Assembly: GCA_902787975.1 (NCBI GenBank)
Contig: CADAIP010000004.1
Span: 124,001-188,000 of the forward strand
Reading direction: 5' to 3'
DNA length: 64,000 bases
Source: Oscillospiraceae bacterium
Lineage (GTDB): Bacteria; Bacillota; Clostridia; Saccharofermentanales; Saccharofermentanaceae
Part shown: in pieces, positions 33,526 to 41,862 of the stretch
Numbering within the stretch: the stretch's first letter is position 1
How the letters are laid out: each line of letters begins with the position of its first letter
Translations under genes and position numbers: made by a program
The notes under the pieces: model-generated
The model's database searches: none
Seen by the model: the letters and a program-made list of their open reading frames with translations, nothing else
What the model was told of the DNA's origin: nothing

Positions 33526-34268
33526 ATGTATTGTCTGATCGCTTTAACCCACATCTTCATCGCGATGCTGTGCGGTGTAACTTTACTTAAGAATCTCATG
33601 TATCTGAAATAGAATGAACAAACGGATACGTCTTTGCCCTTGTGGCAATCCTTTAACGCAACTTCAACCACTTTTGAAGCAGGTGTCATTCCGGGATACC
33701 TGATGTCTTTCCCGTCACGCTTTTTCGGAAGCATCTGCGTATCGACCCATCCGGGACAAACTGCCGTACATGTGATGTTCTCGTTCTCGACATTAAGGCT
33801 TCTCGTAAACGATAGAAGATATGCTTTGCTCGCTGAATAGAGCGCAATGTAGGGATTGGGCTGGAATGCAGAAGCAGATGCAACGTTCAGTATGTATGAA
33901 CCCTTAACCATATAAGGAATGCATGCCCTGCAAATCAAGGTTGCGGCCTTGTCATTGATGTCGAGCATGTCGCTGATCTCTTCCAAAGTGAAATCTGATA
34001 CAGGCTTCATCTTTGCGACGCCTGCATTATTTACCAGATACCTGATCTCAGGCTTCTCTGATTCTATTTTTTCACAGAAAGAAAATATGTTATCCCTGTC
34101 GGAAAGATCGACCCTGACAGGAACGATCTTATACCCGTATTTTTCCTTCAATGAAGTAAGCTTATTCTCACTTCTTCCAACAGCCCACACCTGATCTGTT
34201 TCAGCAAGAAGACTCTTAACGAATTCCTCTCCGATGTCACCCGTGGCGCCCGTTACGATTGCGATCAT
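33522..34268 (-). CDS. Short-chain dehydrogenase/reductase (SDR)
   Basis: NAD(P)-dependent oxidoreductase of 248 residues. The cofactor motif is TGATGDIG at the N-terminus, NNAG is seen as YLVNNAGVAK, and the catalytic Ser and Tyr-x-x-x-Lys occur in NVASASAF and YSASK. The Arg in WAVGRSENK suggests NADP(H). The C-terminal part beyond about 185 resembles acyl or steroid-type SDRs. It is coupled to the condensation-fold acyltransferase and starts 1 nt after the TetR gene, so it probably makes or modifies the alcohol or keto substrate of that enzyme. Confidence 0.88.
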   Translation of the reverse strand: MIAIVTGATGDIGEEFVKSLLAETDQVWAVGRSENKLTSLKEKYGYKIVPVRVDLSDRDNIFSFCEKIESEKPEIRYLVNNAGVAKMKPVSDFTLEEISDMLDINDKAATLICRACIPYMVKGSYILNVASASAFQPNPYIALYSASKAYLLSFTRSLNVENENITCTAVCPGWVDTQMLPKKRDGKDIRYPGMTPASKVVEVALKDCHKGKDVSVCSFYFRYMRFLSKVTPHSIAMKMWVKAIRQYI

Positions 34269-34269
34269 G

Positions 34270-34839
34270 TCAGCCCTCCAAAAGGATCCTGGAAAGATCT
34301 TGGGAATTGATCATCGCGCAGTCAGCGGTATAAAGGCTCTTTACAGCATAAAGATAAACAACTCCCCAGTAGAACTCTGATAACTTACGGGCATTGCCGG
34401 ATACGACCGTTCCTTCTTTCTGGCCCTGCTTTATAATCTTCTCCGTTGTCTTATAGAAAGTCTGGTCAGCTTCGCCTTCAAGAAGTCTTTGTGTGAAAAG
34501 CGCGATACCTGCAGCAAACATATCGTCCTTAAGATTCTTGATGACGTAATCAGACATTTTCTTTATCTTTTGTTCCGCAGGCAGAGGAAGTTTTGCAAGC
34601 ATTGTAAGCTTGTCATTGCTTGCGATCTTATCTGATATTGCAAATATCTCATCATAGAGTTCTTCCTTTGATTTGAAATAGATATAGATCGTGCCCTGTG
34701 CGATGCCGATATGCTTGGACAGATCACTTATCTTTGTACCGGCAAAACCGTTCCTTGCAAAATACAGAATAGATTTCCTGATAATGAGATTTCTGGTCTC
34801 TTCCCTTATTTCCTGACAGCGTTCCTGTGACTTTGGCAT
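34270..34839 (-). CDS. TetR-family transcriptional regulator
   Basis: Regulator of 189 residues. The N-terminal helix-turn-helix (ISDLSKHIGIAQGTIYIYFK) is canonical TetR, and the C-terminal ligand domain is helical. It is the first gene of the TetR-SDR-acyltransferase operon. Its promoter overlaps a near-perfect palindrome whose TGAATGA core resembles the FadR-type sites of fatty-acid TetR regulators in bacilli. Autorepression relieved by an acyl ligand is a plausible inference. Confidence 0.9.
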   Translation of the reverse strand: MPKSQERCQEIREETRNLIIRKSILYFARNGFAGTKISDLSKHIGIAQGTIYIYFKSKEELYDEIFAISDKIASNDKLTMLAKLPLPAEQKIKKMSDYVIKNLKDDMFAAGIALFTQRLLEGEADQTFYKTTEKIIKQGQKEGTVVSGNARKLSEFYWGVVYLYAVKSLYTADCAMINSQDLSRILLEG

Positions 34840-34848
34840 GTTAACCTC

Positions 34849-34904
34849 TTTATGAATGAATTTTTATTCATCCATAAATTAGCACAGAGGCATTTTGCTG
34901 TCAA
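34849..34904 (-). promoter_or_regulatory. Promoter with overlapping TetR operator
   Basis: -35 TTGACA (34899-34904), a 17-nt spacer and -10 TAATTT (34876-34881). A 30-bp palindrome at 34849-34878 (TTTATGAATGAAT, 4 nt, ATTCATCCATAAA; 12 of 13 pairs) covers the end of the -10 and the expected start point. A repressor bound here would block transcription. Confidence 0.75.
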
Positions 34905-34913
34905 TACTGCTTT

Positions 34914-35711
34914 TTACTGTAATTTGGAACTGAAGGATTCAACCTGGGTATTGTTTCTTTCCCTGGATACTTTCTTTACTCTTATAAGAACATATATGGG
35001 AACAACAAGTGATACAAGTGAATCCAAAGCCTGTATGAAAGTCAGGACCACAACAGAGTTGTCGGAATTTATGGTATTGCTTCCCGAACGTGCTGCTGCA
35101 ATTAACGACAGGTATGTGACAGTGATCGCAAGTATGGCAATAGCGTTCCAGATAATGGTAACAGTCTTTGCTTTCCATGCCTTAGGAATGACCTTCTCTA
35201 TTTCCCTGTTCCTGTAAAGGACTACGGCGATAATGATCGCAGCCACCATAACGCTTGCGAAGTTGCACACGTCACTTACAAGGCTGAGAAGCATGGCATA
35301 TTCAAAACCGTCAATGCTTCCCTTGCGAAGCAGAATTTGAAGCAGAAGTGTTAAAAGGGCGCTAACAGAAACATTTGCTGCCGGCAGGAGCAATATCGGA
35401 ACATATATTAACTTCTTTCCGTAATTCCTGTGAATAAAAATGCAGACGCATAATGAACTTAAGAATGCGCAAACCACCGTGCCGATCATGATCGGATCTC
35501 CATATTTGACTACTTCCTCTGCGCCAAATTTTAATAGCACGAAATTGTACATGAACACAGCCGCCGTAGACAAAGCAGTGATTATGTAACCGGCACCCAG
35601 GATCCTCGTAGACTTGACCCTGTTAAATAGGATAAGCAAACCGAAGCAGAGCAGTGCAATTGCAGCACAGCCGATAATAATTGACAATGCGAACCACATG
35701 AACATAATCAT
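34914..35711 (-). CDS. Seven-helix membrane protein of unknown function
   Basis: Integral membrane protein of 265 residues with seven evenly spaced hydrophobic helices and a polar C-terminal tail, resembling 7TM sensor or receptor-like bacterial domains. No enzymatic motif is seen. A GGAGGG site precedes the ATG. It lies 44 nt downstream of the small Cys-rich protein and the hybrid sensor kinase, probably in one transcript, which hints at a role in the same signalling unit. Confidence 0.65.
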   Translation of the reverse strand: MIMFMWFALSIIIGCAAIALLCFGLLILFNRVKSTRILGAGYIITALSTAAVFMYNFVLLKFGAEEVVKYGDPIMIGTVVCAFLSSLCVCIFIHRNYGKKLIYVPILLLPAANVSVSALLTLLLQILLRKGSIDGFEYAMLLSLVSDVCNFASVMVAAIIIAVVLYRNREIEKVIPKAWKAKTVTIIWNAIAILAITVTYLSLIAAARSGSNTINSDNSVVVLTFIQALDSLVSLVVPIYVLIRVKKVSRERNNTQVESFSSKLQ

Positions 35712-35755
35712 AATTTCAGTTCCCTCCCTGACCAGTCGAAAACATTCTGCCGTTC

Positions 35756-35929
35756 TTACATCTGGTGTCTTACAGTCTTATACTCGTCCCCGTCTTTGTA
35801 GAACGGGCACTCCTTTGTCGGATGCTGCGAAAATCTTATGACTTCATCTTCATCAAGATTAAGATCACAGACAGCCTCGCCTGTTTCCTCATCAATATAC
35901 GCATATTGACATGTCTCACAACTAGCCAT
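35756..35929 (-). CDS. Small Cys-containing protein (DUF6472-like)
   Basis: A 57-residue protein starting MASCETCQYAYIDEE and containing CDLNLDEDEV and ECPFYKDGDEY. Four Cys residues (CxxC near the start, two later) could bind metal. The pattern matches the short DUF6472 proteins I recall from clostridia; function unknown. It has an AGAGG site and starts 2 nt after the hybrid kinase stop, so it is co-transcribed with it. Confidence 0.75.
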   Translation of the reverse strand: MASCETCQYAYIDEETGEAVCDLNLDEDEVIRFSQHPTKECPFYKDGDEYKTVRHQM

Positions 35930-35931
35930 AA

Positions 35932-38352
35932 TCAGTCCTCTTTTATTTCTTCTTTTTCTCCGCCGGGCAGGAATTCCATAATGTCATCACTGGGCGAAAA
36001 TTCTTTAATGTTATCATTCTCCGGATCTGTTGCTGACTTGGGTATAAATGAACGGATAACTGCCGTTAATACTTCGTATTCTTCCATCATCGTATCATGT
36101 TCGGTATGTATAGTTCCCGTATCGGAAACGTTGGCAGCTGCTTCAAGCTTAGCTGCACGGACGGACAATGCCGATGCACCGATCATCTTGGAAGAACTCT
36201 TAAGAGAGTGGACATAGATTGAATAGTCATGCCAGTTCTCTGCTTCATAACTCTTTTGCAGGTTGTGGGCCTTTTCGAGTTCGCCGTATGCATATTCGGC
36301 AAGCAGGGCCTTGTAGAAAAATACATCATCCTGACAGTACTTAAGACCTGCTCTCGGTTCGATACCAACCGAACGCAGAACAGCAAATTCTTCTTCAACA
36401 GAACGCTCGTCTTCGGAGACTTCCGTAATCTCTTCATTAACGAGTTCGACCTTTTCTTCAGGAAGATATTTCATGAGCATGTTTTCAAGTGCGAAGTTGT
36501 CTATAGGCTTGGTCAGATAATCCGAGAAGCCTTCGGAAAGATAACGTTCCTTGGCGCCGATTACCGCATCTGCAGTAAGACAGATAACCGGAACGTCTTT
36601 GCTCGTGCCGTTTTCAGTTTCACGTATCTTATGGAATGCCTCTGTGCCGTTCATGCCCGGCATTCTCTGGTCCATGAAGATAACATCGTATCTGGTTTTC
36701 GAGGCCATGTTCACAGCTTCCTCACCCGATGTCGCAGTATCGATCTTCATCTTCGTATTCTTCAAAAGGTTAACAGCAACCGTAAGATTGATCCTCGTGT
36801 CATCAACTATAAGGATGGTCGCATCAGGCGCGCGGAAAGATTCCTTATAAGGTCTGTTGCCGGGCGCATTATCCTTAAGGCGTGTCTGGAGATCACCAAG
36901 AGTACTGCCGGATACGATCTTCTGCGGGATATTGACAGTAAAGATAGAACCTTTGCCGTATTCACTCTCGACTTCGATATTTCCTCCCATAAGCTCAATC
37001 AGGTTATGGGTTATTGCAAGACCCAGACCGGTTCCCTCGACAGTGCTGTTGCGGTCCATCTCAAGACGCTCAAACTTGTTAAACAGCTGTTCCTTATCCT
37101 CAGGCTTGATGCCGATGCCGGTATCCCAGACAACGATGGTCAGGATCAGGGTATTTTCATCCTGTTTCTTGCCGCGAAGCTTCAGTATGACAGACCCCTT
37201 CTCGGTATATTTAACTGCATTATTCAGAAGATTCGTTAAGATCTGGCGCACACGGACTTCATCGCCTGAAAGTTCATCAGGCAATGAGGGATCTGCTTCC
37301 ACGTTAAACATAAGGCCCTTATCCTGCGCCTTGAACATGATCATGTTATTGATGTCATTGATCAGTGAACTCAGCTGATAAGGAGCTTCGGCAAGTTCCA
37401 TTCTGCCTGCTTCGATCTTGGAAAAATCGAGTATATCGTTAACGATAGCAAGAAGATTGTGTCCTGCCTTCTTAACATCGCCCGCATATACGTTAATGTT
37501 CTCCAGCGCTTCCTGTACGAGCATCGGATCACTCTCGGCCACGTCAAGCGCCCTGTTATCCTCTCTTATGATCATCTCGTTCATGCCGAGAACGGCATTT
37601 ATCGGAGTCCTGATCTCGTGGGACATGTTGGCCAGGAAGTCGCTCTTGGCATTGCTTGCGCTCTCGGCGCGGACTTTCTCTTCAAGAAGTTCACCCTGTG
37701 CTTTTACATACGGCTTTACGATAAGGAATGAGAGGACTCCCGCAAAAAGGAGCGAGAACAAAAGGATAACCGCATAACCTAAGACCATGGATCTCGTCTG
37801 GGAGGCAAGCTGGCCGTCAAACCAATCGGATGAGAAGTCTGCAACAACTATTCCGACTACTTTTCCCGTGGAATCGAAAACCGGGCTGTAGGCACTGTAA
37901 AAGCTGCCCCACTGGTCAGTATAAGGGACCTCGTCAACAGAAGCAGTTCCCCTGCCCGCCTGTGCAAGCGCTTCCGTATATTCAACACTGTCACCGTAGC
38001 TTGCGGGGCTTACCGGGTCAGTGTCCATAATAAAGATGAAGTTTCCAGGAGTATCTTCTTTGATGCAGTAGACATATTCGAGCTCAACATTATCCCTGAA
38101 TATGGTCAGCGTATCATAGACATTGTTATAAGCAACGCTGCCTACCTGGTCTTCGGTAAAGTTTTTCATTACCTCACCGCTCACCGAACCTGCAGCACAA
38201 TTTGCAATATCAAGCATACGCTGCTGTATGGCCTTGCGGATGCCTACCCTGGATCTGTAAATAGAGACTGAGCAGAAAAGAATACTGGAGACGAGCAGAA
38301 TGCACTCGACCATAATAATGATCTTGGTGGAAAGTCTGTTACCTGAATTCAC
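35932..38352 (-). CDS. Hybrid sensor histidine kinase (sensor-HisKA-HATPase-REC-Hpt)
   Basis: Protein of 806 residues with two membrane helices (about 10-30 and 190-212) bracketing an extracytoplasmic Cache-like sensor (DTDPVSPASYGDSVEYTEA). HisKA has its His in NMSHEIRTPIN (about 245), and HATPase_c has TGLGLAITHNLIE. The receiver domain (about 515-635) has its Asp in VIFMDQRMPGMNG. The C-terminal Hpt domain has its His in SIYVHSLKSSSK. All phosphorelay residues are present. The start is a GTG with a GGGGGAGG site. No output regulator is adjacent, so phosphate may pass to a distant partner. Confidence 0.92.
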   Translation of the reverse strand: MNSGNRLSTKIIIMVECILLVSSILFCSVSIYRSRVGIRKAIQQRMLDIANCAAGSVSGEVMKNFTEDQVGSVAYNNVYDTLTIFRDNVELEYVYCIKEDTPGNFIFIMDTDPVSPASYGDSVEYTEALAQAGRGTASVDEVPYTDQWGSFYSAYSPVFDSTGKVVGIVVADFSSDWFDGQLASQTRSMVLGYAVILLFSLLFAGVLSFLIVKPYVKAQGELLEEKVRAESASNAKSDFLANMSHEIRTPINAVLGMNEMIIREDNRALDVAESDPMLVQEALENINVYAGDVKKAGHNLLAIVNDILDFSKIEAGRMELAEAPYQLSSLINDINNMIMFKAQDKGLMFNVEADPSLPDELSGDEVRVRQILTNLLNNAVKYTEKGSVILKLRGKKQDENTLILTIVVWDTGIGIKPEDKEQLFNKFERLEMDRNSTVEGTGLGLAITHNLIELMGGNIEVESEYGKGSIFTVNIPQKIVSGSTLGDLQTRLKDNAPGNRPYKESFRAPDATILIVDDTRINLTVAVNLLKNTKMKIDTATSGEEAVNMASKTRYDVIFMDQRMPGMNGTEAFHKIRETENGTSKDVPVICLTADAVIGAKERYLSEGFSDYLTKPIDNFALENMLMKYLPEEKVELVNEEITEVSEDERSVEEEFAVLRSVGIEPRAGLKYCQDDVFFYKALLAEYAYGELEKAHNLQKSYEAENWHDYSIYVHSLKSSSKMIGASALSVRAAKLEAAANVSDTGTIHTEHDTMMEEYEVLTAVIRSFIPKSATDPENDNIKEFSPSDDIMEFLPGGEKEEIKED

Positions 38353-38441
38353 TGATAAAAACCTCCCCCAATTTATTTTTAATTTAATAATAGTATCTTA
38401 AAGATTTTTCCTTATCAATGCATAAAGCCATATAAAACAAA

Positions 38442-38466
38442 GAACTGTCCCCAAAAGAGACAGTTC
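38442..38466 (-). terminator. Terminator of the ferredoxin gene
   Basis: A perfect 8-bp stem (GAACTGTC/GACAGTTC) with a 9-nt loop, followed on the minus strand by TTTGTTTTAT, 36 nt past the ferredoxin stop. Confidence 0.8.
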
Positions 38467-38501
38467 CTTAGTTTGCTAATCGTTTAATGACTTACGATCT
38501 A

Positions 38502-38672
38502 TCAGCCTTCAGCGATAGCGCCTGTAGGGCAAGAAGCTTCGCAAGCACCGCAGGAAACACAAACATCAGCGTCGATGTTGTACTGTGTATCACCCTGGGA
38601 AATAGCTCCTACAGGGCAACCGTCAGCGCATGTTCCGCAAGAAACGCAAGCATCAGAAATTACATATGCCAT
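38502..38672 (-). CDS. 2[4Fe-4S] ferredoxin
   Basis: A 56-residue clostridial-type ferredoxin. Two CxxCxxCxxxCP motifs (CVSCGTCADGCP and CVSCGACEASCP) bind two [4Fe-4S] clusters in the usual crossed pattern. It is a low-potential electron carrier for enzymes such as pyruvate:ferredoxin oxidoreductase and hydrogenase in anaerobes. It starts MAYVISDAC and has a strong AGGAGG site. It is a single-gene unit with terminators on both sides. Confidence 0.97.
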   Translation of the reverse strand: MAYVISDACVSCGTCADGCPVGAISQGDTQYNIDADVCVSCGACEASCPTGAIAEG

Positions 38673-38739
38673 AGTAAATTATCCTCCTATTCAATTAGTG
38701 ATTTGATTATTTCACAAAAAACCGAAGTCAACAAGTAGT

Positions 38740-38765
38740 AAAAAAGGTTACCGACTTATGTCGGT
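38740..38765 (-). terminator. Intrinsic terminator after ricT
   Basis: A perfect 6-bp stem (ACCGAC/GTCGGT) with a 4-nt loop, followed on the minus strand by AACCTTTTTT. It closes the long fol-tmk-holB-ricT series. Confidence 0.75.
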
Positions 38766-38807
38766 ATAAACCGTATATCTTTTGCAACTTTTTTGGTCTT
38801 TCAGGCC

Positions 38808-39695
38808 TTATTCGTTATCGCCCTCGTCGTATGCCCCGTTCATGTCGGGATAGTCCTTAAAGCCTGCATCGGGAGCAGATTTGCGCTTTGACATATCCCT
38901 GTTGAGATCTTCAAGATCAGCCCACGAGAACTTCTCTATCTCTGTCTCACTCTCCGAAACGAATTTAACGCTCAGTGTCTCTTCGATATAGTTAACATCC
39001 GTAACCTGGCCCATGCCGTTAGGTGTCCTTACGCGTGAACCCGGTTCGGGAAGTCTTCTGTGAGCATCGTCATATGCTTCCTTCTCGAACTGAAGGCAGC
39101 ACATTAATCTTCCACAAGCGCCGTTGAGCTTACCGGGATTGAGGGATAAGCCCTGTGATCTTGCAAGCTTTAAGTTTACGGGAGCAAACTTATTGAGGAA
39201 GCTGCAGCAGCAAAGTTCCCTGCCGCACATGCCGATTCCTCCGACAAGCTTTGCCTGGTCTCTGGAGCCGATCTGTCTTAACTCGATCCTGGTGCGGAAC
39301 GTATATGCAAGATCCTTTACGAGCTCTCTGAAGTCTACTCTTCCGTCTGCAGTGAAGTAGAAAGTCAGTTTCCTTAAATCAAAAGTGTACTCGCAGTCAA
39401 CGAGATTCATCTCGATATTGCGTGCGGCGATTAGCTCTTTGCACTTGAAGAATGCATCCTTTTCTTTAGCGCAGATGTCGTAGTACTTTTCGAGCTCCTT
39501 GTCGCTAGCCATACGCTTAACGGAAGGAATCTCCTCTTTAGTATCTTCTGAATATGGTTCCTGCGCTACAAACGCGATCTCTTCGCAATTCTCGGTGTCG
39601 ATCATTACCGCATCACCCAAAGCGAGCGATAAGCCGTCACAACGGTATCTCAGCGTTACGCCGGCATCTCTTGTTCTTAAATTTACGATCTTCAT
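38808..39695 (-). CDS. ricT: PSP1-domain protein RicT (YaaT)
   Basis: Cytoplasmic protein of 295 residues with the PSP1 C-terminal domain and the Cys cluster of RicT (GMCGRELCCCSF and NGACGRLMCCLQFE), which helps ligate Fe-S clusters in the RicAFT complex. In Bacillus this complex promotes RNA processing by RNase Y and affects competence and sporulation phosphorelay. It overlaps holB by 4 bp; the tmk-holB-ricT order is conserved in Bacillota. The tail of about 40 residues is acidic and probably disordered. Confidence 0.92.
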   Translation of the reverse strand: MKIVNLRTRDAGVTLRYRCDGLSLALGDAVMIDTENCEEIAFVAQEPYSEDTKEEIPSVKRMASDKELEKYYDICAKEKDAFFKCKELIAARNIEMNLVDCEYTFDLRKLTFYFTADGRVDFRELVKDLAYTFRTRIELRQIGSRDQAKLVGGIGMCGRELCCCSFLNKFAPVNLKLARSQGLSLNPGKLNGACGRLMCCLQFEKEAYDDAHRRLPEPGSRVRTPNGMGQVTDVNYIEETLSVKFVSESETEIEKFSWADLEDLNRDMSKRKSAPDAGFKDYPDMNGAYDEGDNE

Positions 39696-40702
39696 TTCTT
39701 AAGCTCCTCATGTATGCGAAGAAGCATTGCGGATGCCGAGGAATCAAAGTTGGAATTGACGTCCAAAGCCTTCATAAAAGTACTGACCGCTTCACTGCAT
39801 CTTCCCAGTTTAAGTGTTGTTATATGTTTATTACAGGCAACGAAATTCTCTATTGCCTCTCTGTCTATCTCGTTATTAATCTTGCGGCAGTCGGGATAGT
39901 TGATAAGTCTTGCCGCATCATCAAGGAACATGAGGATCGAAGATGCAATGATCTTCGCATCGTCCTTGAATCCCGTCAGCACCTCGCAGAAGTCCTCCAG
40001 CACATCGATATATGTGCTCGTGGGCATCGCGATCATGATGCTGTTTATCTCGTGTCTGATACTTACGCCGGAATCTTCTCTGGCAAGGCTTATGGCCTTC
40101 CCCGGGATCCTTCCGCTGTTATAGACTGCTGTCTTTACCTTTGCATCTTCAAGGTCGGGACAGTTGGATTTTACGATCTGCTCCAATTCCTCATCACTGT
40201 AGGGATCGAGCTTGATCTCGGTAACTCTGGACATTACCGTATCAAGGACCGTATCTGTGTTGGAACTTGTGAGGATGAAAACGACGTCTTTTCTGGGTTC
40301 TTCCAAAGACTTGAGAAGAGCATTCTGGCTCTCCACGCCCAGATAATCGAAGTCGATAATGAATGTCTTTGTCCTGGCGAACTGCGGCTTCAGGTACGAT
40401 TCGGCAACTACGCTGTCCTTGATGAAATCGACCTTTACCATCTTAGTATCGGCGGGTTCGTAAACCCTCGTAACGTCAGGCGTCGTGAAGTTATCGAAAT
40501 ACTTGCAGTTCGGGCATACTCCGCATGCACCGTCAGGACCTGCATCACCGCACATCAGAGCCTTTGCAAACTCTTCTGCGATCAGCCTTTTTCCCATACC
40601 TTCGGGACCTGAGAGCATATAAGCACCGCTGCCGCGTTTCTGCGCTTCTGCAGCGAGTCTGAGCTTTATCTGCTTCTGTCCCGTGATGTTGGAAAAAGCC
40701 AT
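39692..40702 (-). CDS. holB: DNA polymerase III delta' subunit
   Basis: Clamp-loader subunit of 336 residues. The AAA+ core has a P-loop-like GPEGMGKR and a four-Cys zinc module (CGDAGPDGACGVCPNC). The sensor region reads FIIDFDYLGVESQNALLKSLEEP with the SRVTEIKL strand beyond. Helical C-terminal domains follow. It helps load the sliding clamp at replication forks. It shares one base with tmk (TAATG) and overlaps ricT by 4 bp. Confidence 0.93.
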   Translation of the reverse strand: MAFSNITGQKQIKLRLAAEAQKRGSGAYMLSGPEGMGKRLIAEEFAKALMCGDAGPDGACGVCPNCKYFDNFTTPDVTRVYEPADTKMVKVDFIKDSVVAESYLKPQFARTKTFIIDFDYLGVESQNALLKSLEEPRKDVVFILTSSNTDTVLDTVMSRVTEIKLDPYSDEELEQIVKSNCPDLEDAKVKTAVYNSGRIPGKAISLAREDSGVSIRHEINSIMIAMPTSTYIDVLEDFCEVLTGFKDDAKIIASSILMFLDDAARLINYPDCRKINNEIDREAIENFVACNKHITTLKLGRCSEAVSTFMKALDVNSNFDSSASAMLLRIHEELKK

Positions 40703-41322
40703 CAGATCTTACCTTTCAACGTTTCCTTTATATCTTCGAAAATCTCTTCTACTCCGCGTGATGCGTCGACGGTTACGATACGTCCGTCAGATTCTTTAGC
40801 CAGTTCGAGATATCCTTTTCTGACATCTTCCTGGAACTTTATTCCGGCAAGCTCGATCCTGTCAGATGCTTCACCTCTCTTGCCTCTTCTTGCAAGTGCT
40901 TCTTCAACGCTGATGTCAAAGAAGAATGTAACATCAGGCTTAAGTCCGCCTGTAGCAGCCATGTTAAGACCTGCAACGAAGTCCATACCCATGTTTCTGG
41001 CCATGCCCTGGTATGCTGATGAAGAATCGAAAAATCTGTCGCAGAGGACGATCTTGCCTTCATCCAGCGCGGGCTTGATCACTTCTTCCGTGATCTGCGC
41101 TCTTGCAGCCTCGAATAAGAGTAATTCTGTTCTTGAATTCATCTGCGTATTCTTCTTGTCGAGAAGGATCTCTCTTATACGCTCGCCGATGACCGTACCA
41201 CCCGGTTCTCTGACAAAAATGAAGTCCTTGTTATTGTCCTTAAGATAATCCTTAAGGAGTTCGCACTGCGTGCTCTTACCGCACCCGTCAATGCCTTCGA
41301 AAGTAATGAATATGCCCTTCAT
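40702..41322 (-). CDS. tmk: Thymidylate kinase
   Basis: Nucleoside monophosphate kinase of 206 residues that converts dTMP to dTDP with ATP. The P-loop is FEGIDGCGKSTQ, the DRF motif is LCDRFFDSSSAYQG, the acceptor-binding REPGG is VREPGGTVIGE, and the LID contains RRGKRGEASDRIE. Length and order are normal. It is followed by holB, as in most Bacillota, and preceded by the disordered basic protein 2 nt away. Confidence 0.96.
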   Translation of the reverse strand: MKGIFITFEGIDGCGKSTQCELLKDYLKDNNKDFIFVREPGGTVIGERIREILLDKKNTQMNSRTELLLFEAARAQITEEVIKPALDEGKIVLCDRFFDSSSAYQGMARNMGMDFVAGLNMAATGGLKPDVTFFFDISVEEALARRGKRGEASDRIELAGIKFQEDVRKGYLELAKESDGRIVTVDASRGVEEIFEDIKETLKGKI

Positions 41323-41324
41323 GA

Positions 41325-41798
41325 TCAGTTGAGATTGATATTCTTGAGAGATGCGATCTCAAGATATATTTCCTTTGTTATTCTGGCGTTATCGCTTCTG
41401 ATATCATCGATGGTCTCAACCTTCTTGACGTTCTTAGCGACTTCATCACCGAACTCTCTTGCGGGACGCTTATTCTTCGGCTTGAAATTCTGGGAGTCGG
41501 ACTGCTTCTTCTCTCCTCCCTGGTTCTGTTCACGCTTGAACTTGTTGTTCTTGTTGCGGTTGTTATTCTGTCTGTCGGGATTACGGCCCTGGTTCTGAAC
41601 CTTTCCTTCAGCCTGAATCTCAGCGTTGTCACGCTTCTTATTATCGTTTCCGCCCTGTTTGGGACCGTTATTTCTTCTTCTGTGATTCTGGTTGCGGGAT
41701 CTGGGTCTGCCGCCCTCCTGCTTTGCCGGATCGAATCTCTGGCGCTTATTATCCCTGTTCTGCTCGTTGTTGCCTGCGCCCGAATTGTTTTCTGACAT
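41325..41798 (-). CDS. Highly basic, disordered Asn/Arg/Lys/Gln-rich protein
   Basis: Protein of about 157 residues. The first 110 are low-complexity, dominated by Asn, Arg, Lys and Gln with RRRNN and RGG-like spacing, suggesting an RNA- or nucleic-acid-binding disordered tail. The last 45 residues form a predicted helix (EVAKNVKKVETIDDI). The ATG at 41798 is used because GGAGG sits 6 nt upstream; the GTG at 41810 overlaps that site. It is coupled to tmk. No named family; function unknown. Confidence 0.7.
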   Translation of the reverse strand: MSENNSGAGNNEQNRDNKRQRFDPAKQEGGRPRSRNQNHRRRNNGPKQGGNDNKKRDNAEIQAEGKVQNQGRNPDRQNNNRNKNNKFKREQNQGGEKKQSDSQNFKPKNKRPAREFGDEVAKNVKKVETIDDIRSDNARITKEIYLEIASLKNINLN

Positions 41799-41862
41799 AA
41801 AATCCTCCACTTTCTTAAATAACGTGCCTAATTATAAACTCTGCCTGTTGATAACTCAATTA

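Noticed and set aside
36229..37239. 336-codon open frame on the plus strand inside the hybrid kinase gene
   Set aside because: It lies wholly opposite a clear multi-domain kinase, has no ribosome site and shows no domain; long antisense frames are expected from the codon bias.
39554..40612. 352-codon plus-strand open frame opposite holB and ricT
   Set aside because: Both minus-strand genes are certain by motif, and the opposite frame has no recognisable fold.
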